From the NCBI GenBank assembly GCA_035511075.1, contig DATKFW010000109.1, positions 1 to 64,000 of the forward strand: 64,000 bases of DNA, given 5' to 3'. The notes beneath the pieces are model-generated. The model was not told the DNA's origin, did no database searches, and worked only from the letters and a program-made list of their open reading frames with translations. Positions within the stretch are counted from its first letter, which is position 1; each line of letters begins with the position of its first letter. Position numbers and translations under genes: made by a program. The DNA comes from DATAUD01 sp035511075. Lineage in GTDB: Bacteria > Verrucomicrobiota > Verrucomicrobiia > Limisphaerales > Palsa-1400. Of this stretch, positions 1 to 8,926 are shown piece after piece.

Positions 1-1
1 A

Positions 2-1084
2 ATTCATAACGATGCCGCCGGCAACACCTGGATGACTCTGCCCGGGGCTTCTCAACGCGCCTTGCTCATCGGCGGACACATCGATTCCGTTCCCAATGGC
101 GGCTGGCTGGACGGCTGTTTAAATCTGCTGGCCGGCGTTGAAGTCCTGCGCCGCATCCACGCGCAATTCCCCGGCAAACCGCCCGTGACCGTTCGCCTGG
201 TGGATTGGGCGGACGAGGAGGGGGCGCGTTTCGGGAAAAGTCTGTTCGGGTCCTCGGCTTGTTCGGGTAATCTTAATGTCGAGGAGGCCCGAAGGCTCAA
301 AGACAAGGATGGCATCGGGTTGACGGAAGCACTGGCGAAGTTCGGCCTAGACTTGGATCGCGCCCGGGAGAGCGCCCAGGAACTCAAGAACGCCGCGGCT
401 TACCTGGAATTGCACATTGAGCAGGGGCCGGTGCTGCTGGACCTGGACCTGCCGCTTGGGGCGGTGCTGGGCACATTCGGGGTCGAGCGCCACGCCGTCA
501 CCTTCCACGGTCAGGCGGCCCATTCCGGCAGCACGCCTATGAATCGGCGCAAAGACGCCTTTCTGGCGGCGGCAAAAATGAGTCCGGAGATTTATCACAT
601 CGCCGCCCGTCACGGCGGTGTTTGCACGATTGGTTCCTGCGCGACAAAGCCCGGCATCGTCACCAGTGTCGTGGAGGAATGCCGAATCACGCTGGACCAG
701 CGGCATCTGGGCGCCCCCGCGCTTGCGGCGATGCTGGCCGAGGCCCGTTTAGCGTCCGAGCGATTCGCGCGCGAGGGCAATGTCGGCGTCGCCTGGGAGC
801 GCCTGTGGCAGATCGAGCCTGTCCTTTTTGACCGCCAACTCATCGAGTTATGCGATCAGGCGATCCTTGAAACGTGCGGCGCGAGTCATCGGCTTCCTTC
901 GGGTCCGTTGCACGACGCCGCTGAAATCGCGCGCGCCGGCGTGCCAACGGTGATGATGTTTGTGCAGAGCCTGGGGGGCATCAGCCATAATAAGATCGAA
1001 GACACGCGCCCGGACCACATTGAATTGGCAGTGAGAGCCTTCGATAATCTGGCGGACAAGGCAATGGCTTGGATACAGCGATAA
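2..1084 (+). CDS. M20-family amidohydrolase, allantoate/N-carbamoyl amino acid type (5' partial)
   Basis: Zn-dependent amidohydrolase of the AllC/HyuC branch of peptidase family M20, which cleaves N-carbamoyl or ureido groups in purine or pyrimidine catabolism. The frame is open to the left edge and already reads the conserved DAAGN segment before the first ATG (32), so the true start lies outside the window. Visible landmarks are the metal-site motifs GGHIDSVPNGG, WADEEGARF and LELHIEQGP, and a late SGPLHDAAE segment that replaces the usual SGAGHDA. About 360 residues are present of roughly 410 expected. Family assignment is confident. The exact substrate (allantoate, ureidoglycolate, beta-ureidopropionate or N-carbamoyl amino acid) cannot be read from the sequence. 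Confidence 0.88.
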   Translation: MHNDAAGNTWMTLPGASQRALLIGGHIDSVPNGGWLDGCLNLLAGVEVLRRIHAQFPGKPPVTVRLVDWADEEGARFGKSLFGSSACSGNLNVEEARRLKDKDGIGLTEALAKFGLDLDRARESAQELKNAAAYLELHIEQGPVLLDLDLPLGAVLGTFGVERHAVTFHGQAAHSGSTPMNRRKDAFLAAAKMSPEIYHIAARHGGVCTIGSCATKPGIVTSVVEECRITLDQRHLGAPALAAMLAEARLASERFAREGNVGVAWERLWQIEPVLFDRQLIELCDQAILETCGASHRLPSGPLHDAAEIARAGVPTVMMFVQSLGGISHNKIEDTRPDHIELAVRAFDNLADKAMAWIQR

Positions 1085-1218
1085 ACAGTGGCGTTTGAAC
1101 GTGGCGGAGGCGCCTTCTGTCAAAGGCACATTGGGTGAATACCCGATGACAAATGTGGCGTAATTTGCTTGCCGAAGCGGCGCGAAACTCTAAAACTTGC
1201 CGTAACGATAGGATTGCC

Positions 1219-2235
1219 ATGGCCACTAAGAAGCATCGCGCGAAAACCGTGCGGACCCGACGCAAAAAGACGGCTCCGGCGGCTGGAACCCGGCGCGCAA
1301 AGGACCGCCGCACAGTCCTGGCGCCAGCGGCGCCTGCGTTCGAAGTGGCTGCCGATATTCCGCGCGACCTGGAAACATACACCGCTGTGCCCGAGAGGGA
1401 CCGCGCTCCCTACGACGGCGAAACCGCCATCAAGCTTTATTTGCGCGAAATCGGACAGGTCAAATTGCTCACCCCGTTGGAGGAAATCGAGCTGGCGGCC
1501 CGCATCCGAAAGGGCGACAAAAAAGCGCGCGAACAAATGATCAAGGCCAACCTGCGCCTGGTCGTCAAAATCGCTCACGATTACGAGAATTTCGGCCTGC
1601 CGCTGCTGGATTTAATCAACGAGGGCAACATCGGTCTGATGAAAGCGGTCGAACGATTCGATCCCGCCAAGGGCGGCAAGCTTTCCACTTACGGCTCGTG
1701 GTGGATCAAGCAATCGATTAAGCGCGCCCTGGCCAATCAGTCCAAGACCATTCGCCTGCCGGTTCATCTTGTGGATAAGATCGCCAAGATGCGGCGCACG
1801 GCGATGAAATTGCAGGAGGTCTTCGGCCGCGAACCGACCGATGAGGAGTTGGCGGAGGAAATGGGGATGTCCCCGTCGCGGGTGGCTCAGATGCGCACCG
1901 CCGCCATTCGTCCCGCGTCACTGGACGCCCCGATCGGTGACGATGAAACCAACAATTTCGCCGAGGTTGTCCAGGATGAAAACGCCGACACCCCCTACGA
2001 GCAGCTCGAGGAAAAGACCGTCACCAAAATGCTCCGCGAGATGGTCAAGACTCTCGACCCGCGGGAAGCCACGATTCTGCAATACCGCTTTGGGCTGGAT
2101 GGCGGAAGCGAGAAAACGCTGGAGGAAGTGGGCGAAAAATTCGGCGTGACGCGTGAACGGGTCCGGCAGATTCAGAACATCGCGCTGAATAAATTGCGCA
2201 AAATGATCGAGAAACTTGAGGCTGTCAAAATTTAG
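1219..2235 (+). CDS. RNA polymerase sigma-70 factor (RpoD/RpoS-like, group 1/2)
   Basis: A 338-residue sigma factor that directs RNA polymerase to promoters. After a basic, Ala/Pro-rich N-terminus of about 60 residues come region 1.2 (LYLREIGQ), region 2 (NLRLVVKIA, DLINEGNIGLMKAVERFD, YGSWWIKQSI), region 3 (REPTDEELAEEMG) and region 4 (TLEEVGEKFGVTRERVRQI). No large region 1.1 or non-conserved insert is seen, so it is shorter than a classical RpoD and fits a group 2 factor or a compact primary factor. I prefer the ATG at 1219, preceded by an AGGA, over an in-frame upstream ATG at 1153. The basic N-terminus (KKHRAKTVRTRRKK) is unusual and could bind nucleic acid, which is inference. Confidence 0.93.
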   Translation: MATKKHRAKTVRTRRKKTAPAAGTRRAKDRRTVLAPAAPAFEVAADIPRDLETYTAVPERDRAPYDGETAIKLYLREIGQVKLLTPLEEIELAARIRKGDKKAREQMIKANLRLVVKIAHDYENFGLPLLDLINEGNIGLMKAVERFDPAKGGKLSTYGSWWIKQSIKRALANQSKTIRLPVHLVDKIAKMRRTAMKLQEVFGREPTDEELAEEMGMSPSRVAQMRTAAIRPASLDAPIGDDETNNFAEVVQDENADTPYEQLEEKTVTKMLREMVKTLDPREATILQYRFGLDGGSEKTLEEVGEKFGVTRERVRQIQNIALNKLRKMIEKLEAVKI

Positions 2236-2258
2236 CCGCGCGCTGTATTGTCACGTCC

Positions 2259-2795
2259 ATGACAAATGACAGCGCAACCGTCCAGGAAATAGCCGGGGCG
2301 ATCCGCAACATTCCAGATTTTCCGCAGGCGGGAATCCAATTCAAGGACATCACGCCGGTCCTCTCCGATGCGCGCCTGTTCAGGGCGTCCATCGATCAAC
2401 TGACCGGCAACTTTGCGCCAGGCTCGGTGGATGCTGTCGTTGGCATTGACGCGCGCGGGTTCATTTTTGCGGCCGCCGCCGCTTACAAGTTGCACTGCGG
2501 ATTTGTTCCCGTCCGAAAAAAGGGCAAGCTGCCCCACAAGACCTACGAGGAAAGTTACAGTCTGGAGTACGGTACCAATACCATGGCCATCCACATCGAT
2601 GCCATCAAACCCGGTGCCCGCGTGGTGCTGGTGGACGATTTGCTGGCCACCGGCGGCACCGCGGGAGCGGCGGCCAATCTGCTCAAGCGAATGGGCGTGG
2701 AAATTCTGGGGATCACCTTCCTGATTGAATTAAGCTTTCTCAATGGGCGCCAGCGACTCAAAGGCTTTCCCATTCGTTCGTTGATCGTCTATTGA
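2259..2795 (+). CDS. apt: Adenine phosphoribosyltransferase
   Basis: Converts adenine and PRPP to AMP in cytoplasmic purine salvage. The 178 residues match the family length. The N-terminal IPDFPQAGIQFKDITPVL and the PRPP loop VLVDDLLATGGTAGAA (about residues 125-140) are diagnostic. It starts 23 bp after the sigma factor stop on the same strand, so co-transcription is possible. Confidence 0.97.
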   Translation: MTNDSATVQEIAGAIRNIPDFPQAGIQFKDITPVLSDARLFRASIDQLTGNFAPGSVDAVVGIDARGFIFAAAAAYKLHCGFVPVRKKGKLPHKTYEESYSLEYGTNTMAIHIDAIKPGARVVLVDDLLATGGTAGAAANLLKRMGVEILGITFLIELSFLNGRQRLKGFPIRSLIVY

Positions 2796-2843
2796 TGCCA
2801 TGCCGGCCGCTGTGGTGAAATATCCCTCACCCGTCCCGTTTTC

Positions 2844-5045
2844 ATGATCGGCTGGTTGCAATCCCTCGATGTCTCGCTGTTCCGATTCATCAACTCGTCC
2901 CTAAGCAACAGCTTCTTTGACCAGTTGATGCCGTTTATGAGCGATTCGCCGTGGCTGGCCTGCATCTTCATTTTGATTTGCATGTGGCTCCTTTTCCAGG
3001 GAGGCGCGCGCGGCCGGATTTGCGTCCTGATGCTTGTCCTGGCTCTCTGCTTCGGAAACTGGATGGTGGTGGACACCCTCAAGAATGTCGTCGGCCGGTT
3101 GCGGCCATTCCGCGTCTTGTCCGGGGTCCATTTGCGAACTGGCATGGGCGACAGCTTCAGCATGCCGTCGTCCCATGCGGCCAACTGGTTCAGCGCGACG
3201 CTCATTCTGTTCATTTATTACCGGCGTTCGATTTGGGCGATGCTGCCGCTGGCTTTGTTGGTGTGCTTCTCGCGAGTTTACACTGGCGTTCATTACCCCA
3301 GCGATGCGCTGGCCGGAGCGATACTTGGCGCCGGCTACAGCGTCGCCGTGATTTTCGGATTCGACGCGCTCTGGCAAACGATTGGCGCCCGGTGGTTCCC
3401 CGCGTGGCATGCGCGGCTGCCTTCCTTGCTCCATCCGTCTTTTACCGGCGTAAAATCACCGGACCAAACCGAATGGCTTCGCCTGGGATATGTCTTCATC
3501 GCGATCTGTTTGGTGCTTCGTCTGGCGTATATCCACTCGGGCAAAATCGAGCTGAGCGAGGACGAAGCTTATCAATGGCTTTGGTCAAAACATCCAGCCC
3601 TGTCGTATTACAGCAAACCGCCGCTGATCGCCTACACGCAATTCGTGGGAACACACCTTTGGGGCGACACCGAGTTCGGAGTCCGTTTTTTCTCGCCGGT
3701 CATCGCGGCGGTGTTGTCCCTGCTGATGCTGCGTTTCCTGAACCGCCAGGCGGGCGCGCGGCTGGCCGTCGTAGTCGTGCTGGCCATGACGGTGACGCCG
3801 CTGACGGCGCTGGGTGCAACGGTGATGACTGTGGACCCGTTGTCAGTTCTGTTTTGGACCGCCGCGATGATTGCGGGGTGGCGAGCGGCGCAACCGGAAG
3901 GAACGACCCGCCAATGGCTCTGGGTGGGACTATGGATGGGCCTTGGATTTTTGAGCAAGTACACGAATCTTGCCCAATGCGTTTGCTGGGCGGTTTTCTT
4001 CCTCTTGTGGCCGCCCGCACGGCGGCACCTGCGCCGGCCCGGCCCGTATCTCGCGCTTCTCATCGCGGCCCTCTTTACTTTGCCGGTGGTCATTTGGAAC
4101 GCGCAACACCATTGGATCACCGTCGTCCACGTCGCCAGCGACGGGCAATTGGGCGAGGCGTGGCACCGCACGTATGTGGTGGAGTTCCTTCTTACGGAGG
4201 CCGCCCTGCTGAACCCCCTGTTTTTTATCGCGGCGCTGTGGGCGGCGGCGGCGTTTTGGCGCCGGGGGCGGCGCGATCCGTTGTCGCTTTATTTCTTTTC
4301 CATGGGCGCGCCACTTTTCCTGGGCTACTTCATCCTGAGCTGGCACAGCCGCATCTTGGCCAATTGGATCGCTCCCGCGATCATCCCGCTTTTTTGCCTG
4401 GCGGCCATCTACTGGTGGAAGCGATGGGAGGAGGGCGGGCGGGCGCTTAAACCGCTTTTGAACATCGGCCTCGTTTTCGGCGCGCTCGTCGTCGTCATCC
4501 TTCACGAGCCGAATCTTGTCAACAAGGTTTTGCATCGAAAGCTGCCCGCCAAGCTGGACCTGTTGCGGCGGGTCCGCGGCTGGAAGGAACTGGCCCGGGT
4601 CGCCGGCGATGCGCGTTCCCGCCTCGAACAACAAGACGGCGCGCCGGCCTTCATCCTGTGCGAACATTACGGTTTCACTTCTCAAATTTCCTTCTACCTG
4701 CCCGAGGCCAAAAGCCGCGTTTGCTCGAACCCGCTTGTGTTTTTCGAGGCGGCCGGTTTTCCGCAAAATCAATTCTATTTCTGGCCGTCGTACCTGGACC
4801 GCAAAGGGCAGGACGCCCTTTTTGTCCGCCAGGTGGACCCACCCGCTTTGCGCCCGGATTGGCTTTCGCGCTGGTGGCGGCACGATGACAATATTCTCGT
4901 GCTTGACAAACCCCCGGCGAGTCCGCTCCCCGCCGAAATCGAGCGGCAGTTCGAATCCTTCACCGATCTCGGTATCAGGGACATCGTTGCCGATGGCAAC
5001 ATTGTCCGCCGCGTTCAACTCATCGAATGTCATCACCTCCGATAG
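2844..5045 (+). CDS. PAP2 phosphatase fused to a GT39/ArnT-like glycosyltransferase
   Basis: A 733-residue integral membrane fusion. The first ~200 residues form a PAP2 lipid phosphatase with all three catalytic motifs: KNVVGRLRP, PSSHAAN and SRVYTGVHYPSD. From about residue 210 a GT39/PMT-type dolichyl- or polyprenyl-phosphate sugar transferase begins, with the ELSEDEAYQWLWSKHP segment near residue 236 that carries the catalytic acid, then SYYSKPPLIAY, repeated transmembrane stretches and a soluble C-terminal domain from about 560. A plausible role is transfer of a sugar from undecaprenyl-phosphate to lipid A or another envelope acceptor, with the PAP2 domain dephosphorylating a lipid pyrophosphate carrier or lipid A itself. 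That coupling is inference. Both domains look catalytically intact. Confidence 0.88.
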   Translation: MIGWLQSLDVSLFRFINSSLSNSFFDQLMPFMSDSPWLACIFILICMWLLFQGGARGRICVLMLVLALCFGNWMVVDTLKNVVGRLRPFRVLSGVHLRTGMGDSFSMPSSHAANWFSATLILFIYYRRSIWAMLPLALLVCFSRVYTGVHYPSDALAGAILGAGYSVAVIFGFDALWQTIGARWFPAWHARLPSLLHPSFTGVKSPDQTEWLRLGYVFIAICLVLRLAYIHSGKIELSEDEAYQWLWSKHPALSYYSKPPLIAYTQFVGTHLWGDTEFGVRFFSPVIAAVLSLLMLRFLNRQAGARLAVVVVLAMTVTPLTALGATVMTVDPLSVLFWTAAMIAGWRAAQPEGTTRQWLWVGLWMGLGFLSKYTNLAQCVCWAVFFLLWPPARRHLRRPGPYLALLIAALFTLPVVIWNAQHHWITVVHVASDGQLGEAWHRTYVVEFLLTEAALLNPLFFIAALWAAAAFWRRGRRDPLSLYFFSMGAPLFLGYFILSWHSRILANWIAPAIIPLFCLAAIYWWKRWEEGGRALKPLLNIGLVFGALVVVILHEPNLVNKVLHRKLPAKLDLLRRVRGWKELARVAGDARSRLEQQDGAPAFILCEHYGFTSQISFYLPEAKSRVCSNPLVFFEAAGFPQNQFYFWPSYLDRKGQDALFVRQVDPPALRPDWLSRWWRHDDNILVLDKPPASPLPAEIERQFESFTDLGIRDIVADGNIVRRVQLIECHHLR

Positions 5046-5914
5046 TGTCAGTTGAGTTCGCCGTCAAACATTACGATTTGGGGGCGACCCTTTCCTCGGG
5101 CCAGGCGTTTCGATGGCGGCAAAACGGCGGCGCATGGGAGGGGATCATCGGCTCGCGGTGGGTGCGTTTGCGCCAGGACACAGACTGCATTTCCGCCGAG
5201 ACCGTTGCGGCGGGCGACTGGCAATGGCTCCGCCACTACCTCCAGGTGGAGGTTCGATTGGAAGAAATTCTGGCGACCTTTCCCCAAGACGAGGCGATGC
5301 GGGCCGCCGTCGCCCACTGTTGCGGCCTGCGCTTATTGCGGCAGGAGCCTTGGGAAAGCCTGGCGTCTTTCATTTGCTCATCGACCAAGCGAATCGCGCA
5401 GATTCGCCAGATCGTTGAACTGTTGAGCAGCCGGTTTGGCGAACCTTTGGCTGTGGGGCAGGGGATTGCGCCCGCGTTCTCGTTTCCGACCGCCGCCAGG
5501 ATCGCCGCCGCTTCCGAAGCGGAATTGCGGGGATGCAAACTCGGTTTTCGCGCTCCTTACCTTGCGGCCACGGCCCGCGTGGTGGCCTCCGGGAAAATCG
5601 ATTTGTCGCGCCTTTCCGAACTGCCGATGGACGAGGCGCGCGCGGCCTTGGTGGATCTTCCGGGTGTCGGCGTCAAAATCGCCGATTGCGTTCTGCTATT
5701 CGCGTATGGCTTCCAACGGGCCTTTCCGGTGGATGTCTGGATCAACCGGGCGCTGCACCAACTCTATTTTTCCAAGCGCCGCCCAAAGCCGCCGCGCCTG
5801 CGCCATTTCAGTCAAACCTATTTCGGCCCTCACTCCGGCTATGCCCAGCAGTATCTGTTTCACTACATGAGAACCAGGAACTTAGGTCCTGAACGTCCTG
5901 GCCGCCCAGCGTGA
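5027..5914 (+). CDS. ogg: 8-oxoguanine DNA glycosylase/AP lyase
   Basis: Base-excision repair enzyme of the OGG1 branch of the HhH-GPD superfamily; removes 8-oxoguanine and nicks the abasic site. The helix-hairpin-helix (LPGVGVKIADCV) contains the Schiff-base lysine at K217, and the catalytic Asp is D236 in PVDVWI. The 19-residue spacing equals that of human OGG1 K249/D268. The N-terminal GQAFRW and C-terminal AQQYLFHYMRTR segments are also conserved. The start overlaps the previous gene by 19 bp, and the 3' end overlaps convergent miaA by 107 bp. Confidence 0.93.
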   Translation: MSSPPIVSVEFAVKHYDLGATLSSGQAFRWRQNGGAWEGIIGSRWVRLRQDTDCISAETVAAGDWQWLRHYLQVEVRLEEILATFPQDEAMRAAVAHCCGLRLLRQEPWESLASFICSSTKRIAQIRQIVELLSSRFGEPLAVGQGIAPAFSFPTAARIAAASEAELRGCKLGFRAPYLAATARVVASGKIDLSRLSELPMDEARAALVDLPGVGVKIADCVLLFAYGFQRAFPVDVWINRALHQLYFSKRRPKPPRLRHFSQTYFGPHSGYAQQYLFHYMRTRNLGPERPGRPA

Positions 5915-6770
5915 TCCATTCCAGGCGCATCTGACGCCGGAACCAGGTCAACTGGCGTTTGGCGAATTGGCGCGTGCGGATTTTCACCAGTTCAATGGTC
6001 TCCGCAAGACCGCGTTGGCCTCGCAGATGTTCAACCACCTGCCGGTATCCCAAAGCCTGAAGGGCAGTCGGATTCCGCTCCAACCCGCGCTGGAGCAAAA
6101 ACTCCGTTTCCGCCACCAGCCCCTTGCAAAACATCTCCTCCACACGCCGATGAATGCGGTCAACCAATTCCCCCGCCGGCCGCGTTACGCCAACCAGCCG
6201 CCATTCCGGATTCCGCGGCGCTTCTCCCCAACGGGCGCGTTGCTCTGAGAATGGCCGCGCCGTCAACCGAATGACTTCCAACGCGCGAATGACCCGGCGC
6301 GGATTCCGCCTGTCAATGGACTCAAAGGTCGCCGGATCGCGACGCGCCAATTCCTCCAGCAATTCCTCCAGAGGCGCGGTTGCAAGTTGGGCTCGAATTT
6401 TCGGGTCTGATGGCGGCGCTTCGCCCAATCCCTCCAAATACGCTTTGAAATAAAATCCGGTGCCGCCGCAAAAGATTGGGGTTCGACCGCGCGAATGGAT
6501 GTCTTTGACCGCCTCCGCGGCCAGGCGGACGAATTGCGCGGCATCGAAGCTCTGGTCCAGATCCACCACGTCGATCAAGTGATGCGGGACGCGTTCTCGC
6601 TCTTCGGCCGAGGGTTTGGCTGTGCCGATGTCCAGTCCCCGATAAACCTGCATGGAATCGACCGAAATAATTTCTCCGCCCAGTCGCAGAGCAAGATCCA
6701 ATGCGATCGCCGACTTGCCGGCGGCGCTCGGTCCGGCCAAGAAGATTGGACGCAAGGCGGTCGTTTCCAT
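5808..6770 (-). CDS. miaA: tRNA dimethylallyltransferase
   Basis: Adds dimethylallyl to A37 of tRNAs reading UNN codons. Residues 13-20 form the P-loop GPSAAGKS, followed by SVDSMQVYRGLDIGTAKPS, PHHLIDVVD and the GGTGFYFKAYL segment. The 320 residues fit the family, with a tail of about 25 residues after the conserved TRQFAKRQLTWFRR. The ATG at 6770 begins one base inside the lgt stop (TGATG), indicating translational coupling. A longer in-frame upstream extension exists but is merely the lgt sequence read in another frame. Confidence 0.96.
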   Translation of the reverse strand: METTALRPIFLAGPSAAGKSAIALDLALRLGGEIISVDSMQVYRGLDIGTAKPSAEERERVPHHLIDVVDLDQSFDAAQFVRLAAEAVKDIHSRGRTPIFCGGTGFYFKAYLEGLGEAPPSDPKIRAQLATAPLEELLEELARRDPATFESIDRRNPRRVIRALEVIRLTARPFSEQRARWGEAPRNPEWRLVGVTRPAGELVDRIHRRVEEMFCKGLVAETEFLLQRGLERNPTALQALGYRQVVEHLRGQRGLAETIELVKIRTRQFAKRQLTWFRRQMRLEWITLGGQDVQDLSSWFSCSETDTAGHSRSEGRNRFD

Positions 6771-7576
6771 CACGTCGCATGAACCGGCGGACCTTTTCTG
6801 GGCAATTTCCACAGAAGGAGCATGCCGACTAGAATGGTGGCAATGCTGACGATTTGCCCCGGTGTCAGTCCACCCCAGTAATGCGCCGGCGAATAATCTC
6901 CGCGGAAAAGTTCGACAAAGGAGCGCAGCACCGCGTAGCAGATCAAATAAACGGCGAACACCTGCCCATCGAAAGTCTTCCGTCGGAAAAGCCACGCCAG
7001 GGACATATACAGGCAGAGATTCAACAGAGAGTCGTAAATCTCCGTCGGGTGGACGTAATTCGGGTAGGTCTCGTGGCCTTTGGGAAATTGGATGCCCCAG
7101 GGCATCGTGGTGGGCCGTCCGTAACAGCAGCCATTGAGCAGGCAGCCCCAACGTCCGAAGAAGGATCCCAGCGCAATGCTCGGCGCCACAATATCCGCCA
7201 GCGTCCACAACGGCAGTTTTTTCAGCGCCGCAAACAGGACGCCCGCGAGCGAGGCTCCGATGAGCCCGCCGTAATAGACCAGCCCTCCGTGCCACACCAT
7301 GAAAATCTCGGTCAACGGCCTGCCGGCAAAGGATTCATTCCAGTAAGAAACAACGTACATCGTCCGCGCGCCGAGGATCGCGCCCACCAGCAGCCACGGG
7401 CCCAGGTCAATGATCGTATCGGGGTGGATGCCGACCCGCTTGGCGCGGCGGCTGGCCGTCCACAGACCGGCCATGAAGCCTGACGCCACAAGAATTCCGT
7501 ACCAGGTTATGGTCAGACGCCCGACTTCAAAAGCGATTCTATGCACTACGGCCCAGCATACGGGAAACGCGGGCAA
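6770..7576 (-). CDS. lgt: Prolipoprotein diacylglyceryl transferase
   Basis: Inner-membrane enzyme that transfers diacylglycerol from phosphatidylglycerol to the lipobox cysteine, the first step of lipoprotein maturation. The 268 residues carry the Lgt hallmarks HGGLVYYGG and PTEIYDSL, plus the signature region written GRWGCLLNGCCYGRPT. The last differs from the proteobacterial GRIGNFINGE pattern by having Cys residues in place of N and E; I believe this variant is shared by some PVC and delta-type lineages. First gene of an lgt-miaA operon with a 1-bp overlap. Its substrates in this window include the lipoprotein at 60794. Confidence 0.96.
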   Translation of the reverse strand: MPAFPVCWAVVHRIAFEVGRLTITWYGILVASGFMAGLWTASRRAKRVGIHPDTIIDLGPWLLVGAILGARTMYVVSYWNESFAGRPLTEIFMVWHGGLVYYGGLIGASLAGVLFAALKKLPLWTLADIVAPSIALGSFFGRWGCLLNGCCYGRPTTMPWGIQFPKGHETYPNYVHPTEIYDSLLNLCLYMSLAWLFRRKTFDGQVFAVYLICYAVLRSFVELFRGDYSPAHYWGGLTPGQIVSIATILVGMLLLWKLPRKGPPVHAT

Positions 7577-7666
7577 ATATCAATCGGCGCCATCAATCCG
7601 GCCGGTCAACCGCTATTACACAACAACATTTAGACCACCCTGCGCAGCCGTCTCAAGACTTGAATC

Positions 7667-7695
7667 TTGACAGAAACAGCCAGGATTTATCAGAG
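7667..7695 (+). promoter_or_regulatory. Possible promoter of the acyltransferase gene
   Basis: A perfect -35 box TTGACA at 7667-7672 is followed 15 bp later by TATCAG (7688-7693), 4 of 6 to the -10 consensus. The spacer is shorter than ideal. If real, transcription would start at about 7700 and the GTG at 7729 would be a better translation start than the one at 7702. Confidence 0.35.
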
Positions 7696-7701
7696 TAGGT
7701 C

Positions 7702-8808
7702 GTGCTTGAGCAAGAGCGGGCCATTTCAGTGAAAAGCCAGACGATTGTGTCGGCTGATGCGAAGGCCAAAGCTTTAAGGGGTTCGGCGGCCCTGGATCAA
7801 TGGCGGGGCCTGGCGCTATTATTGGTTCTGATCTCGCATGGTTTTTTCCACACTGGGCGAGTGAATGGGGCGGGGCGGATTGGCGTCAACCTGTTTTTCT
7901 TCATTTCAGGCATTTTAGTCTTTCGTTCCCTGTCGAAGGAAAGAGAAGAAGGCTGGGAGAAGATAAAATCGTTCTGGTGGCGCCGAATGCGGCGGCTGTA
8001 TCCGGCCCTGATTGCCTACGTGGCCTTGATGTTGGGAGCAGGTTTTTTTCTGCAGGACCTGCCGAATCAGCCGACGACGCATGACTGGGCCAGCTACGCG
8101 CGTTCGACTCCCTTCGCGTTGGCCTATCTGATAAACTATGAGACGGGCGAGCCGATGGCGCTGGGGCACCTTTGGAGTCTGGCCTGCGAGATGCAATTTT
8201 ATTTCCTGGCGCCACTCATCTATCTGGCGGGAGGCAGGACGAGGCGACAACGTGTCGCGGTGTTTGGGATCGTGACCGCAGGCTTGGTCGGGCTTGGGCT
8301 GATTTACCCGTTGAAATCGGCGAATTATGAAGCCGCGAAATACCACTTTGAGATAGCGGTGTGGCCAATGATGCTCGGTTTTTTCTGCGAGCATTCCCGG
8401 AATTGGTTTCTGAAATTGCCGCTGGCTTTGGTTAAAGTCATATTCGCGTTGGGCATTTTTTCGCTGGTGGCCGCGTTGTCTCTGATGTTGGTGGGAATGG
8501 AGATGAAGAAAGTGGCGATTGGCGTGGGCGGGGTCCTGCTTTTGCCTTGTTTATTGGGCTACCTTTTCGGGTTGCCGATGCCAGGCAAGGCGGGCCAATT
8601 TCTGAGATGGATAGGGGAACGGACGTATTCCATCTATCTGTGGCAGCAGCCGTTGACCCTATGCGATTTTCTTCCCGCTATGCTGCATCCGGCTGGGGCG
8701 GCCCTGGCGATCCCGGTTGGCGCCGTCTGGTTTCGATGGTTTGAAAAACCATTCTTGAGCGCCAATCGGTCCCATCGCATCAGCGAGGCTGGTGGCCCAA
8801 GGTCATGA
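7702..8808 (+). CDS. Acyltransferase 3 family membrane protein (OafA/YrhL-like)
   Basis: A 368-residue polytopic membrane protein with the N-terminal acyltransferase-3 signature ALDQWRGLALLLVLISHGFF, NLFFFISGILVF, and the basic WWRRMRRLYPAL. Such proteins transfer acetyl or other acyl groups to envelope polysaccharides, LPS or periplasmic glycans. About ten hydrophobic segments follow, ending with GERTYSIYLWQQPL. The acceptor is unknown and no polysaccharide cluster is adjacent. Start uncertain: GTG at 7702 or GTG at 7729. Confidence 0.85.
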   Translation: MLEQERAISVKSQTIVSADAKAKALRGSAALDQWRGLALLLVLISHGFFHTGRVNGAGRIGVNLFFFISGILVFRSLSKEREEGWEKIKSFWWRRMRRLYPALIAYVALMLGAGFFLQDLPNQPTTHDWASYARSTPFALAYLINYETGEPMALGHLWSLACEMQFYFLAPLIYLAGGRTRRQRVAVFGIVTAGLVGLGLIYPLKSANYEAAKYHFEIAVWPMMLGFFCEHSRNWFLKLPLALVKVIFALGIFSLVAALSLMLVGMEMKKVAIGVGGVLLLPCLLGYLFGLPMPGKAGQFLRWIGERTYSIYLWQQPLTLCDFLPAMLHPAGAALAIPVGAVWFRWFEKPFLSANRSHRISEAGGPRS

Positions 8809-8896
8809 GGCGCTGGTGGAACTGGCGGCTGTTTGATCCTTCCGGCTTTCCCACTGGGGGAGACGACCGAAGACGAGCCAGGCTGGCAATTAGCAC

Positions 8897-8926
8897 TTGA
8901 CTTGGTGGGAAATCCCACCACATTAC
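8897..8926 (+). promoter_or_regulatory. Toxin-antitoxin promoter with operator palindrome in its spacer
   Basis: TTGACT (8897-8902, -35) is followed directly by the perfect palindrome TGGTGGGA-AA-TCCCACCA (8903-8920, 8-bp arms, 2-bp centre). A weak -10 lies within CACATTAC (8919-8926), 4-6 bp before the ATG at 8931. A repressor on the palindrome would occlude RNA polymerase, as expected for antitoxin autoregulation. No Shine-Dalgarno is present, suggesting a leaderless transcript. Confidence 0.65.

Noticed and set aside
1129..1148. Terminator after the amidohydrolase (8-bp stem CATTGGGT/ACCCGATG)
   Set aside because: One G-U pair, short stem and no T-run; too weak to call.
5808..7295. Single 495-residue minus-strand frame covering miaA
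   Set aside because: The upstream 175 codons are an out-of-frame reading of lgt, and MiaA homology begins at METTALRP (6770).
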